This document shows, piece after piece, positions 1 through 11,029 of a stretch of DNA of 64,000 nucleotides; the stretch's first letter is position 1; every line of letters begins with the position of its first letter. The notes under the pieces are model-generated. The model searched no databases, was not told the origin of the DNA, and saw only the letters and a program-made list of their open reading frames with translations. The DNA is taken from positions 12,685,318 through 12,749,317 of the forward strand of contig NC_061131.1 in the NCBI RefSeq assembly GCF_905220365.1. Direction: 5' to 3'. Source of the DNA: Vanessa cardui (taxonomy: Eukaryota; Arthropoda; Insecta; Lepidoptera; Nymphalidae). The position numbers were made by a program, and so were the translations under genes.

Positions 1-124
1 CAATTATTAATTTTAAATTCATATTTGTTATTTAAGGACGTATTGTTAATAGTAGGTATACTAATAGTTATATCTTTACTTTTTTATTATGCGTACTTTG
101 TATAATAAGTCTTCTTAATCATCA

Positions 125-320
125 TCATCATTAATAGCCTTTTTTCGTCCACTGCTGGACATTGGCATCTCCAATAGCACGCCACTGTGATCGATCTTCG
201 GCTATTCGCATCCAGCTCCTGCCTGCCGCCTTGCGTAAATCGTCACTCCACCGTGCCTGAGAACGTCCTACACTACGTTTGCCGAGACGCGGTCTCCACT
301 CTGGAACACGTTTTACCCAA
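125..320 (-). pseudogene. RTE-type LINE, C-terminal coding fragment
   Basis: Read on the minus strand, this stretch gives an uninterrupted frame with the sequence RWSDDLRKAAGRSWMRIAED and, a little further on, VQQW. From memory this is the C-terminal tail of RTE-type endonuclease-reverse transcriptases common in Lepidoptera. The rest of the element is absent, as expected for a 5'-truncated LINE insertion. A short run of ATC triplets at 119-131 (GAT on the coding strand) lies just past the stop side and fits the short tandem tail of such elements. The clade is recalled, not computed. Confidence 0.7.
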
Positions 321-329
321 CTCTTCTTA

Positions 330-1190
330 ATAAATTAAATATCGCACAGAAGTCAGTACTTATATTGGATTTAATTAAAAATATAAATAACATATTTCAA
401 GTGAAAAACTTTATATCTATTAACTTTAGATCTATTTAATATTAACTAGCCACTGGACTGGTAGTAGTCATATTTAATAGAGTAACATAAATAGAGAAAT
501 GTTAGTTATACGAGTATTACATTATAAATTATGATCATTTCAACTCTCGTCTCCTCGTCTAAATGTTATATGTGCCACGTCAAGGGGTTGAATTTGCCCA
601 AAACTCAACACTTTAGGGAAATCCGGACAAGGGAACTCCATTACTCCGGACCCACTCGTAACCCTGCTTGACTTTTTATGCAAGGATTAGAAATCATAAA
701 TCATTATTTCGTACGAATTGTTTATTGGCGTAAATGTTATTTATGGGTCTGCGGTGACTTTACTATTATACTGTTTATTTCGTTTAACGTTTGACATAAT
801 ATCGTTATTATGGAATCGGGTTATGTTTACATTATTCATTATAAACTCGAGACGAGTAAATACGCATTGCGCGTAAGAAACTTATATGCGATGTTTATCA
901 AAGTTATTAGTTCTTAAAGGTCACATATCAAACTAGCGTATTGATGTAAGTCATGTCTCGTGTGAGTTAAATATAATACGACACAACTTAGATGTAGCAT
1001 GGGCAAATTCAATAAAACCGATCACTGCAGATTTATACAACCAATAGAAATAGCTTTCTATCGCTCAATTTGACGCTATTCGTCGCTACAGATTCTCGCG
1101 TCAGTGACGTGTCTAATTGACGAATATATTAGGTTATATGATGTTACAAGTTATTACGTTTGTGTAAAGATCATATTCACATGAGAAATA
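330..1190. other. AT-rich stretch without recognised feature
   Basis: No convincing coding region or known repeat is seen. The part from about 1010 to 1160 is richer in GC, with several GTCGC and GACG words. It may be an old repeat, but I could find no second copy in the window. Confidence 0.4.
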
Positions 1191-1194
1191 AATA

Positions 1195-1470
1195 TTGATA
1201 ATTTGGGATAGAGTACTTAATTCGGATGTGATCGGTTTTATGAATTTTGCCGATGCTACATCTAAGTTGTGTCGTACTATACATAGTGACTTGTTACACA
1301 AACGTATTACCCTTTACGATGACAGGAACGTAAAAGTAGTCTTTTTGATATTTATTGATGATTACACTATGAATAACATAAATCATAGTGAGCTCATTAA
1401 TAGTAAAAAGTTTAACTTAAATGAATTTTATTATTTAGACACTGTCTCAACCCTACCTGTCACAATATGA
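1195..1470 (+). CDS. small unrecognised open frame (91 residues)
   Basis: This frame starts at TTG and not ATG; an in-frame stop lies just upstream. The product would be 91 residues, without signal peptide, clear membrane segment or catalytic motif. It has the mixed composition of a real protein piece (WDRVLNS, LYDDRNVKVVFLIFIDDY), so it may be an exon or a fragment of a multicopy gene. Chance is equally possible in AT-rich DNA. No neighbour gives context. I do not recognise it. Confidence 0.2.
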   Translation: MIIWDRVLNSDVIGFMNFADATSKLCRTIHSDLLHKRITLYDDRNVKVVFLIFIDDYTMNNINHSELINSKKFNLNEFYYLDTVSTLPVTI

Positions 1471-1653
1471 ATCGAAGCGTACAGTCATACAGCCTAAAAA
1501 TTAAAAAAAAAAACCAAAATGGCTAAACTAAAGAGGTATAGATCTGTTCACCAATGACAGCGTGCCCTGTAACGTATACTCGTGTAATCGTGACAAGATA
1601 CTTTAGTATGCGTAAGATGATTAATAAGGGTGTCTTCGGTTTAACATTTAGTT

Positions 1654-1812
1654 TTTAAATGTTGAAAAAGAGTAACTTATGAGTTTCTTGCCGGTTTTTC
1701 TCGGTAGAAATTACTTTACGAACCAGTGGTAACTAACTTCACTTAACTGTAAAATGACGATTAAAAAGTGCTTGTAAAAGCCTACTTCAATAAAGTTTAT
1801 TTTGATTTGATT
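1654..1812 (+). repeat. interspersed 3'-tail repeat D
   Basis: Runs from TGTTGAAAAAGAGTAACT through a GAACCAGTGGTAACTA-like block to TGCTTGTAAAAGCCTAC and an AATAAAG signal. Similar copies lie at 10145-10270, 10482-10575, 45028-45190 (plus) and 10860-11025 (minus). The constant end with a polyadenylation-like signal suggests the 3' untranslated tail of a LINE, but no coding part is attached to any copy here. Confidence 0.6.
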
Positions 1813-2100
1813 TGCTTTTGAGTTAATTAAGGTCGCACTTTCATGAAGTATACATACATAGATCTTTCCTTGCACACAGTTGACTTTTACTACGTGTTAG
1901 GTTTATAGTAGTGTAGAGTCAAATATATAAAAATGATACTTACATTGAAGTAAAAAACAAAGTGTTTGACAACATCATTTGTTAATTTTCGTTTGTAATG
2001 TAATCTATGTGGATTAAGATATTAAGTTCGGTTTAAAGACATTTATTTCTCATAAAGAACACAAAAGTTCACTTATCATAAGAAATTACAATTATTTTTC
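1813..2100. other. no recognised feature
   Basis: AT-rich sequence between a tail repeat and the 3' end of the first LINE. I see nothing in it. Confidence 0.4.
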
Positions 2101-2204
2101 CTGAGGGTACATTTAAAAGTCTGCCTTATGAATTGTATACACTGAGGTAAAATGTTGCGGGTAGTTATAGTACACAAAAATGTTAAGGTAGGGGTTACAT
2201 TAGC

Positions 2205-2528
2205 TTATAAATTATTTTGCACATATTCCATTACACGTTTTTTGAATATAGGAAAACTCTTGCTGTTAATGATTAAATCTGATAATTTATTATAAATTTG
2301 AACTCCTTCAAATAAAATGTTTTTCTTTCCATAGTTGGTTCTGGTTTTTGGAAGTTCTAGTTTATTACGTTTCCTAGTGTGGTATGTATGTGTTTTTTTA
2401 TGAAAGTGTAATTGTGAATGTGTTTTATTTGTTATTATTTTTCTAATCAACATGCAGGTTTTCAAAGTGTATAATTGATTTAAATTAAGAAATTTTGTTT
2501 TTTTGTATAATTCAGCGGATGGCGTCAT
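2205..2528 (-). pseudogene. LINE reverse transcriptase, C-terminal tail
   Basis: This frame carries the tail seen at the end of CR1/Jockey-group polymerases: a histidine-rich HTYHTRKRNK segment, then GVQIYNKLSDLI and a basic stretch FKKRVMEYV before the stop. It is separated by frame changes from the catalytic domain upstream (2823-3893 on the same strand). Between the two, a thumb segment (YLGLIMDSKLTW) is readable at about 2690-2800 in a third frame, showing at least two indels. It is a broken part of one polymerase, not a separate gene. Confidence 0.7.
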
Positions 2529-2822
2529 ATAATCATATTTGTAAAGAACTTTAATAACTTTATTTTGTAAAATTTGTAATGGCTTTACGTTAGACTTCGC
2601 AGCAGTTTCAATAAGATTTACATTTCAATAAGATATTCTATATGAGGTTTTACTAAAGAATTATAAATAATAGGACGAACTTTATTTTACGTAGTGCTCC
2701 TATCAAAGGGGATATTTTATTTTTAAGATGATCAATATGGTACTGCCAGGTTAACTTGCTATCCATTATAAGACCTAAATATTTTTCATGATTAGTTTTA
2801 TTTATAGGTTCGTTAAAAATTG

Positions 2823-3893
2823 TTAGTTGGTCATGAATTGGTATATTTTTATTTTTAGGCGCGAATATGATGTCTTTTTGGTATTAATAGTTAATAAGTT
2901 AGACAGAAACCATTCGCTAATAACATTTAAATCACGTTGAGCTACGTCAATTATATTTTTAATGTTATCACCAAAGTAAAATAAGCTTGTGTCATCCGCG
3001 TAAAGAGTTATATCTCCAGACAAATCAATTGTACTAATGCTATTTATATAAATTAAAAATAATAGCGGTCCCAAGATAGAGCCTTGTGGTACTCCATAAT
3101 ATGTTAACGTTGCGGGCTTACTTTGAAATTTTCCGATTTTAACAATTTGCTTGCGACGATGTAAATATGATTCTAAAATTTTGATTGCCGAACCTGTTAT
3201 ACCTTCTTTATGTAGTTTTTGCAATAATAAATTATGGCTGACCGTGTCGAAAGCCTTTTTTAAATTGATAAAGATACCTAGAACGATTTGCTTATTATCC
3301 AACGCGTTTTTAATTTTGGTGACAATATCCACAGTTGCTGAAAGTGTATTAGATTTCGGACGAAAGCCATATTGTTGATTAAAAAAGAAGTTTTGTTTAT
3401 TGAGGTAATTATGAAGACGTACATATATTAATTTTTCTAAAATTTTTGACAAAACTGGTAAAACAGATATCGGTCGATAATTCCCCGGATCTGTTTTACT
3501 TCCGGATTTATAAATAGGAGTAACTTTAGCAATCTTTAGACTTTCGGGGAATTCTCCTAGTGTAAGACATTTGTTTAAACAATCAGTAAGATTATCTAGA
3601 ATAAAGTATTTTATACACTTTATATCTTTTACTCCGATGTTATCGATGCCTTTACTTGTGTTTACATTCAATTTGTCGATTATTTCACTAACCTCTTTTT
3701 TTGTGGTGGGTGCAAATGACTGAATAGTGTTATTTTGTGAATGTGAAAAACTGGAAGTAAGTTTTTGATGATATGATTGGGGTATTTTACTTGCTAAATC
3801 GGAACCAACAGTGGAAAAGAAGTCATTAAAAAGTTGACAAATCTCATAAGGATCATTTACTACTATATTGGAATCTCGAACAAGTTTAGGAGG
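2823..3893 (-). pseudogene. LINE reverse transcriptase domain (broken)
   Basis: The frame stays open from about 3893 and shows the ordered reverse transcriptase motifs: NYRPISVLPVLSKILEK, then QYGFRPKSNT, motif A as FINLKKAFDTVSH, motif B as GVPQGSILGPLLFLIYIN, and motif C as LYADDTSLF. Motif A normally reads F-x-D-L-K-K-A-F-D; here the metal-binding aspartate is asparagine. After motif C the frame shifts near 2870 and ends in unrelated residues. The substitution and the frameshift make it inactive. Family assignment is from motif pattern; the exact clade (CR1, Daphne or Jockey) is open. Confidence 0.8.
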
Positions 3894-4326
3894 TATATAT
3901 ATTTATCTTATTTTTGTTATTGACGAGACTGTTAATTAGATTCCACATTTTTCTTGGTCGCTTTTTACATTTTTCAAAGGCGTTGGAATAGAAGTTAATT
4001 TTAGCATTTCGTGTAGTCTTGAAAGCTTCGTACCTTTTGGTTTTGAATGTTGTTTCCCTTTCGGTATTTTTAATATCAGTTCTATGTTGGTTCCAGGCAA
4101 TATTTCGATCTCGCAAACTATTCAAAACCTCTTTGTTTATCCAATCTTCTCTGGGTTTATATAAGATTTTTATTTTAGTGAATTTATTTTCTTGAATTTT
4201 AGTCTTAATTAAATTTTCTAATATTTCATAATCGTAGTCTTTATTTTGGATCACAATTATTTCCATTGATTTATATAAAGCAGTATAATCAGTTACCAAG
4301 TATTCATGTCTCTCTTTTCTTGTCAA
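3886..4326 (-). pseudogene. LINE linker and N-terminal polymerase segment
   Basis: This 146-residue frame lies between the endonuclease end and the reverse transcriptase. It includes the segment WINKEVLNSLRDRNIAWNQ and later KKRPRKMWNLINSLV, a conserved stretch that precedes the fingers domain in CR1/Jockey-group proteins. It overlaps the frame that follows it only because of indels; in an intact parent the two would be continuous. Confidence 0.65.
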
Positions 4327-4670
4327 CTTTAATCTGTTTGATATCTAGGTAAATCTGCTTATGGTCAGACAAAGGGGTATCAAGGAGAGCCATGTGGAAA
4401 TTCACACCTTCCATATTTGTCAAAACGTGGTCTATAATAGTTTTTGTTGTGTGTGTTTCTCTTGTACAAAAGTCTTCATTGAGATTGTTAAGGATTGTAT
4501 ATCCAGCTTCATTTATCATGTTCTTATAGTTATTTGTATTATGGTCATCACTTAGCAGGTTGATATTAAAATCTCCAAATATTAAGCATCTACGTTTTTT
4601 CTCTAGCTGTTGACTGTAGCTTTCTATAAAATCTTTTGTTTTTGTATTAGGTGGTTTATATATAGCTCCA
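4304..4670 (-). pseudogene. LINE AP-type endonuclease, C-terminal half
   Basis: Minus-strand translation gives AIYKPPNTKTKDF, then LIFGDFNINLL, then IDHVLTNMEG and LSDHKQIY. The GDFN and SDH motifs carry the catalytic residues of apurinic-endonuclease-like LINE nucleases, which nick the target site to prime reverse transcription. The N-terminal half (about 4670-5060) is not readable in one frame. It belongs with the polymerase downstream. Confidence 0.75.
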
Positions 4671-5064
4671 ATATTAATTGTATATTTTTCTATATATATC
4701 CAAATGTATTCGTTTTCTTCTCTATTAATAACTTCAACATTTTCATGCTTAAGACAACTATGAATATATATAGATACTCCACCCCCAATCCGACCCTTTC
4801 TATAACTATATATGTGCGTATAATTTGGAATCTCAAGTAATGCTGCATCTAAATCAGACTTTATCCATGTTTCAGTAATCAGTATTATATATATAGTGCA
4901 TTTTATTGAGTGTAGTATGCATTTTATTTCATCTAATTTATCAATTTTTACAAGACTTCTTATATTTGTATATAAAAATTTTAATGATGATTTAGTTTTA
5001 TGGATGTCCTCGTAACAATTCGGTTTCTGATAGCTAATATTAAGTTCTTCGTTGTTTTGACTGT

Positions 5065-5835
5065 TTATTTTGACAGTTTTGGTCCCTGGCGCGTACTGTT
5101 TTTTGGGTTGTACTTTACAATTTTTGGAACATCATTTACATATTTTATAATAAGGTCTTTTTCTCCATTTTTTTGTCGGGATATCAGTTCATCTTGTAGT
5201 TTTTTCATGTGTTGTTGTTGATACTGAGTTTGATCAGCGTAAATTTGGATTTTGTCTAATTTATGTTTGCGTTTATTTTTAAGTATATATTTTGCAGTTT
5301 CCTTTTTCTCAAAGCACACTTTTAGAGATCTATCTTTATTAGGGTTGTATTTTCCTAGCCTAAATACTGTAGTAGGGTTTGGGCAGTCCTCATAAATGGT
5401 TTTAATTAATTTCATAGCTTCATTCTTGTCATAATCACGTCTGATTTTGCTATCAGGACTTTTTGTTTCGGGAATCCCTACTAGTATGACATTTTTTCCT
5501 CGCTGAGAGCGCTCTTGTAGCTCTGAAATGGTTTCTTCGCATGACAGGGGATATTCTTTAGGATAATCAGTTTTAGAGTTATTTTTTAAATAACAAATAT
5601 CATTTTCAAGAACGTGTATTTTTTGTTCTATAGTATTAGTTAGTGACTTCATTTCTTTTAAGTCAACTTTCGTTTGGTTTTGCTCCAATAATAAAGATTC
5701 TAAAGCAGCATTATTAGACTTTAATTCATCTTTTATTTCTTTTATTTCATTATGTAAAGATAAGGAACATTCTTGGTGCGTTTTTGTGAAATCTTGAAAA
5801 AAAGACATCATCTCCTTTCGAAATTCGTTAATCAA
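5065..5835 (-). pseudogene. LINE ORF1-type protein
   Basis: About 256 residues. The first 95 are heptad-like and charged (FFQDFTKTHQECSLSLHNEI onward), predicted coiled coil. The second half contains ISELQERSQRGKNVILVGIPE, a basic RNA-binding core, followed by VFRLGKYNPNKDRSLKVCFE. This is the usual layout of ORF1 proteins that coat LINE RNA. The listed start is TTG; the frame is open further upstream, and an ATG at about 5879 lies in a different frame, so the true N-terminus was probably lost by an indel. No zinc knuckle is visible. Confidence 0.65.
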
Positions 5836-5939
5836 AGGGGCACAATCACATTCGTATTTCCTTTTTCTAAGTGTGACATTGTAGTCATCTAATTGAGTGA
5901 AACGAAAAATAGCAACTTACTCGTTTACTCGGGGGGGTG

Positions 5940-6620
5940 AAGGGAGCTGCACATGCCCTTATCAGGATAAAACGCAGTGAGTCCTAATAAGCGAAGCTGA
6001 CGAATTGTGTTCTTTATGTTGTTTAATTAGGTGCTAACTTCAATGACTTGTCTTTTTTAAAAAATATTTTATTTTTAGTATAATCGGCAACACGTCTATT
6101 CAAAGCGGCAGACTAAACTTATCTATATAAGTAACTATATAACTTATATATATAAGTATCGAACTTAATAAAGTATTCTTGAAATATTTGATTTTATTTC
6201 GTCCTATTTCTGTAATATTTTCTGCGGAAGTACTTAACAAGTAAATGTAAATCAAGAGGTTTGTTATATTTATAAGGGGAAGTAAAACGAAAATTAATTA
6301 TAAGCCTTTGATTGAGATCAAATTTTGCGAAGAAATCTCAACCTGGAACTAAAATTGCTATCAAAATCTTTATTTAATATTAAGGCTTTATATTTATTTC
6401 GGAAATCTGATACAATATTATGATATTATTATTATTTTAAGATATCAGATAAATTAAAGAATCTTTAATTGTATTATCGAAATAAATAGTGTGATTATCT
6501 TATTTTCAATATAATTGTTTCCCCTTCAATAATTATGCATCTAGGATCCTCACTCTCTCTCTACTTTCACGAAAGTCCTGTTTGTTTAGATAGAGTTTAA
6601 TGCCTTAAGTTATGCTAGAT
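5940..6620. other. no recognised feature
   Basis: AT-rich DNA next to the 5' side of the LINE. I see no gene or known repeat. Confidence 0.4.
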
Positions 6621-6624
6621 ATGT

Positions 6625-6892
6625 AAGCCTATAAATGTCACACTGTTGGGATAAAACCTCCACTTCCTTTTGAAGAGAAGGATTGGAACCTACTGCACTG
6701 CGCTTCTCTAATGCGGGATACACATAAGCAGAAGTTAGAAATTACACATGCAGGTTTCCTCACGATGTTTTCCATCACCGCTGAGCCTAAAGTGATGTAA
6801 CAAATTCAATACATGAATATTCAGTGGTACTTGCCTGTGTTTGAAACCGTAATCAAGGGTTGAGATGCATGTTTTCTAACCACTGGGCAATC
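6625..6892 (-). repeat. SINE-A, diverged
   Basis: SINE-A is the main tRNA-derived family here. Its head holds TGGCCCAGTGGTTAGAACGC (A-box region) and GGTTCAAACCC (B box); the body holds CATCGTGAGGAAACCTGCAT and CACATGTGCATTCCACCAAC; it ends GCAGTGGGAAATTTACAGG plus an ACTTT-rich tail. This copy is on the minus strand and carries many substitutions in the body. Confidence 0.8.
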
Positions 6893-7116
6893 AATTATTT
6901 ATTGGACGTATATGGGTATTATATCCAGACGTTGAACAAGAACGAACGACCAAGGACCTGTGTATATTACTTTATCATAACTACAGTTCGAAACTTAAGA
7001 AGACTTAAGTTAGCTGTGACAAGTTTACGTCAATTAACCTTTCAATTATTTACGCATTAAGCGTTTTCAGGTCAGGTAAAGCTCTAGTTTCTTGATAACA
7101 GTGTCGTTATACAGAG

Positions 7117-7419
7117 TAAAAAGTAACAGCCTATAAATTTTCCACTGCTGGGCTAAGGCCTCCTCTCCCATTAAGGAGAGTGTTTGGAACATATTCGACC
7201 ACGCTGTTCTAATGCGGGTTGGTGGAATGCACATGTGGCAGAATTTCGACGAAATTAGACACATGCAGGTTACCTCACGATGTTTTCCTTCACCGCCGAG
7301 CACGAGATGAATTATAAACACAAATTAAGCACATATATGTAATGGTGCTTGCCTGGGTTTGAACCCGAAAACATCGGTTAAGATGCACTTGTTTAAACCA
7401 CTGGGCCATATCTGCTCTG
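7117..7419 (-). repeat. SINE-A, full length
   Basis: A near-complete minus-strand copy. Tail, body and tRNA-like head are all present (TGGGTTTGAACCCG and CACTGGGCCAT read on the plus strand). It lies only about 225 bases from another copy in the same orientation. Confidence 0.9.
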
Positions 7420-7644
7420 TATACAGAGTGCATTATGTTAAAACACTGCCGCTTTGTATGCTGTAAGGTATTGTCATATATAAAAAAATCGGCCAAGTTC
7501 GAGTCAGATTCGTGTTCTAAAAGGTGAGGCTATATCACCGTAGGAACGTTAGCGAAATGCCGTAGCAAATTTTGAGTTATCGATTTTTTTATCTATACTT
7601 GTGATATTGATTCTTGATTCTAGATCAACAAAATGTAACCAATA

Positions 7645-7812
7645 GGTTTTGATTCCTTTGCATAGACTTAGAGATTTGATTTTTTATTAATTTCAACTGT
7701 GTACCGTCTTGTTTGAGAAAAAGATTCTTGACTAGATAAAGAAATATGTCGACAGACGGACAACAAAGTTACCTTATAAGGGCTTCTTTATTCCCTTAGA
7801 ACTACGGAACCC
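7645..7812 (-). repeat. repeat F fragment (GGTTCCGTAGT type)
   Basis: Contains GACAGACGGACAACAAAGT and CTACGGAACCCTAATAAC. Read in reverse, this resembles the ends of the repeat at 14235-14765. Family assignment is tentative. Confidence 0.4.
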
Positions 7813-8097
7813 TAATAACATAGACTTATATATATGTTAGTTGGAAACGTGTCAGACTATTTGTTACTAAGTTATGCTAATAATCTATTAATTCTGAAAG
7901 CTATTAATAATTTTCAACTATATTGTTACATCTTGCCCTTTGGGGATTGGAAAGGTCAGTTGTTATTGATTCGTCAGGGAAATGGACGCCAATCATACTT
8001 TTCGCTGATTAAAAGAACGTACTCGCTTTATTGGTAAAAATATTATTGTAACAACCTGCACTTTACCAAAAGGGATATTCTATCGAGAACCAGTGGT

Positions 8098-8154
8098 TAA
8101 CAATCTCGTGACTAATAATTAATAATATAATATGTACCGTATAATACTATAAAA
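8098..8154. repeat. 57-bp block shared with 10425-10481
   Basis: The block from TAACAATCTCGTGACTAATA to ACTATAAAA recurs at 10425-10481 without a visible mismatch, in different flanking DNA. At 10.4 kb it sits inside a copy of tail repeat D. It may be a very small mobile element or a templated repair insert. Confidence 0.6.
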
Positions 8155-8523
8155 TGAAATACTCATTATAATAAAAGGTTTTAGTTATCTTACAAGACTT
8201 TTTGAACTGACTGTATTAAAACTTGCAAAGACAAATTGTGAGACACGTATAAATTACAAGAGCTATAAGAAAACTTCGTTTTTCATAGATAACGACTCTT
8301 TAAAACTATATAGTATCAGTTTCGTTCAGAAACTATGAAGCACATTTCTATATAGGATTATTTGTCGCCCGCGCCTTCGCTTGCATTTTAGGTATTGGTT
8401 GTTTTATGTCAGGTATAAATAGCCTAAGTCCTGCCTTGAAGTTCAAGTTTTCTTCATACCAAATTTCATCAAATTCGATTCAGTGGTTTAGTAGTGAAAG
8501 AGCGGCAGACTCGGAAATTTACT

Positions 8524-8815
8524 TGGTGGTAGGGCTTTGTGCAAGTCTGGGTAGGTACCACCCACTCATCAGTTATTCTACCGCCAAATAATAGTAATCA
8601 GTATTGTTGTGTTCCGGTTTGATGGGTGAGTGAGCCAGTGTAACTACAGGCACAAGGGACATAACATCTTAGTTCCCAAGGTTGGTGGCACATTGACGAT
8701 GTATGGAATAATTAATATTTCTTACAGCTTCACTGTCTGTGGGTGATGGTGACCGCTAACCATCAGCTGGCCTATATTCTCGTCCGCCAACCTGTACCAT
8801 AAAAAAATGCTGGCA
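8524..8815 (+). repeat. interspersed repeat C, full length
   Basis: Repeat C starts GTAGGGCTTTGTGCAAG, continues GGTAGGTACCACCCACTCAT, GGGTGAGTGAGCCAGTGT and CATAACATCTTAGTTCCCAA, and ends CCATCAG...CTCGTCCGCC...ACCATAAAAAA. It has no coding frame. The A-rich end after a constant 3' sequence suggests LINE-dependent retroposition. This is one of the two most complete copies (with 24782-25051). Confidence 0.8.
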
Positions 8816-9032
8816 GACAGAGTAACATTAACATTTATAGTATTAGCATAGATGTTAATAAATTACAAAAGATTGAATCAACATATTTTAAAACACGCTG
8901 TATATCGAATTCGTCGAAACTGAATATTGATTGCTGTTTACAATAATTGCTAATTGTTTTCGGTTTTAATTTAAAATTAATTTGTATTTATTTTTGTATT
9001 GTTTTTAATAATATATCAGTTAATTGCAATTT

Positions 9033-9510
9033 AATGAATAATGAATCCTACTACTATTATAAAGGCGAAAGTTTGTATGTATGGATGTATGGATGTTTGT
9101 TACTCTTTCACGTAAAAACTACTGAATGGATTTGAATGAAACTTTACCACAATATAGCTTATACATCAGAATAACACATAGGCTACAATTTTTAAGGTTT
9201 CTAATGTGAGGTCGTAAAAAAACACATTTTTTGCGCTTACATTGCAAACGCTGACTGAATCCTAAAAGATAGATCAAAACAATGTACTACAGTATTGTAC
9301 AACTTAAAAAGGTCTACAAAAAAGTCCGCGATGGTATATGTTTATCTCTTAGGAATAACCCAGAATAACCATTTTTTACCTTTTACTTTGTACGAGAAAT
9401 AATGACTTATTTACGAAGCGATTTTAAGCGATTACTAGACTAGACGGGACGAACCTGAAGTCCATGCGAACGAAGTCGCGGGCAAAAGCTAGTATTTTTA
9501 TACACTTGAA
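9033..9510 (+). mobile_element. Helitron-like non-autonomous element
   Basis: Begins TCCTACTACTATTATAAAGG, continues TATGGATGTTTGTTACTCTT, and ends CGCGGGCAAAAGCTAG followed by T. A TC start and a GC-rich end with CTAG are the hallmarks of Helitrons. No helicase coding part is present. The boundary calls are by pattern only. Confidence 0.55.
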
Positions 9511-9664
9511 ATAAAAGGTTGCGCTTCGGGCAAAAGCATTCTTCAGTAGTCATTTATTTATTTTATAATTTGATAACAATCGCGCCGAAAGCCTATACCG
9601 ACTTTTTTTAAAACGTTGACGTAAAAAGTTGTAGCACAAAAAATATGCAATATTACATACCTTA

Positions 9665-9978
9665 TGAGCTGACATGGCCTAGTGGTTAGAACGCGTGCAT
9701 CTAAACCGTTGATTGCGGGTTCAAACCCAGGCAAGCACCGCTATATATTTGTGCTTCATTTGTATTTATAATTCATTTCATGCTCGGCGGTGAAGGAAAA
9801 CATCGTGAGGGAATCTGCATGTGTCTAATTTCATCAAAATTCTGCCACATGTGCATTCCACCAAACCATATTGGAACAGCGTGGTGGAATATAGTCCAAA
9901 CTCTCTCCTTAAGTGGGAGAGGAGGCCTTAGCTCAGCAATAGGAAATTTACAGGTTGTTACTTTACTTTACTTTTACT
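9665..9978 (+). repeat. SINE-A, full length
   Basis: Plus-strand copy with intact head (CTAGTGGTTAGAACGCGTGC and GGGTTCAAACCC), body and a tail of ACTTT units. Confidence 0.9.
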
Positions 9979-10144
9979 GTAAGAGACAGGTTAGTCGCTG
10001 ATGGTAACTATTCACCATTGTCCATAGACTGAAATAAATATTCACGATCCTTTATATCGACCATGCACCACCGACTTCAAGAACTCAAATTTAATAGCTA
10101 ATACAGCATGCATATACAATTGTAATTAACTAACGTGACTGTAT

Positions 10145-10575
10145 TTTTAAATGTTGAAAAAGAGTAACTACTGAGATTTTAGCCGGTATTTCTTGGTAGA
10201 ATCTACTTTCCGAACCGGTGGTAGCTTCACTTAATATAGTTGTTAAATGACAATTCAATTTTAAAAAGGCGAATACAAGCATTCACGCCCAATTTAAAAC
10301 ACTTGGGTGATGCATTTTTAAAATAAATTAAATAACTTATCTTCTGTAAAAGGAAAAACTATTGGTAAGGTATATTTATCCTGCCTACCCTGCCTCCAAT
10401 TTAATAGTCTTATGGAAAAATCTCTTAACAATCTCGTGACTAATAATTAATAATATAATATGTACCGTATAATACTATAAAACCGGTGGTAGCTTCACTT
10501 AATATAGTTGTTATATGACTATTCAAAAGTGCTTGTAAAAGCCTACTAAAATAAAGTATATTTCGATATTGAGTA
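10145..10575 (+). repeat. tail repeat D with insert
   Basis: Two segments of repeat D (10145-10270 and 10482-10575) are separated by unrelated DNA whose last 57 bases match 8098-8154. The GGTGGTAGCTTCACTTAAT block is present in both segments, so this is either an insertion with partial duplication or two adjacent copies. Confidence 0.55.
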
Positions 10576-10860
10576 AACTTTGATTAAATTTAATTTCTTC
10601 TTAAAGTTATATATGGTTAAACATCAAAGCAGAGACAAGTGGATCTTGTAACCGAGACCCCACTGAGACCTCGGGAGTCCATCAAGTAACTAAGTTAAAA
10701 CCGGCAACTATCTTCACGGTCAATTTGAAACATGTCCCAACACTAAGGGGGAGTGACGTCACGGGGACGCACAAGTTAAATTGTGCGGGCGCGCAATAAG
10801 CCCGGCCGTGTAAGGGCTATCCTTCACTGCGTTCAATAAATAAAATGCAAAAACGAAACC
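10576..10860. other. GC-richer stretch, unassigned
   Basis: Positions 10620-10830 are noticeably richer in GC than their surroundings (for example GTGCGGGCGCGCAATAAGCC), but no frame or second copy was found. Confidence 0.3.
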
Positions 10861-11025
10861 AAAATATACTTTATCCAATTAGGCTTTACAAGCACTTTTG
10901 AATCGTCGTGAACAACGTATTTTTATATTAAGTGAAGCTACCACCGATTCGGAAAGTAGATTGTACCGAGAAGAAACGGCAAGAAATTCAGTAGTTACCC
11001 TTTTTCAACATTTAAAAAAACAATA
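10860..11025 (-). repeat. interspersed 3'-tail repeat D
   Basis: Reverse-oriented copy: ATATACTTTA, then GCTTTACAAGCACTTTTGAA, AAGCTACCACCGATTCGGAA and a closing TTTTTCAACATTT. Confidence 0.6.
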
Positions 11026-11029
11026 ACCA

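Larger units (their letters stand above)
2105..5935 (-). mobile_element. degenerate CR1/Jockey-group LINE
   Basis: On the minus strand this interval holds, in order, an ORF1-type coiled-coil protein (5835-5065), an apurinic-type endonuclease region (about 4670-4304), and a reverse transcriptase with its C-terminal tail (about 4326-2205). The order ORF1, endonuclease, reverse transcriptase is that of CR1/Jockey-group non-LTR retrotransposons. The coding frames are broken by several indels, so it cannot encode a working protein set. Both ends are approximate: I could not identify a poly(A) tail or target duplication. Confidence 0.75.
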
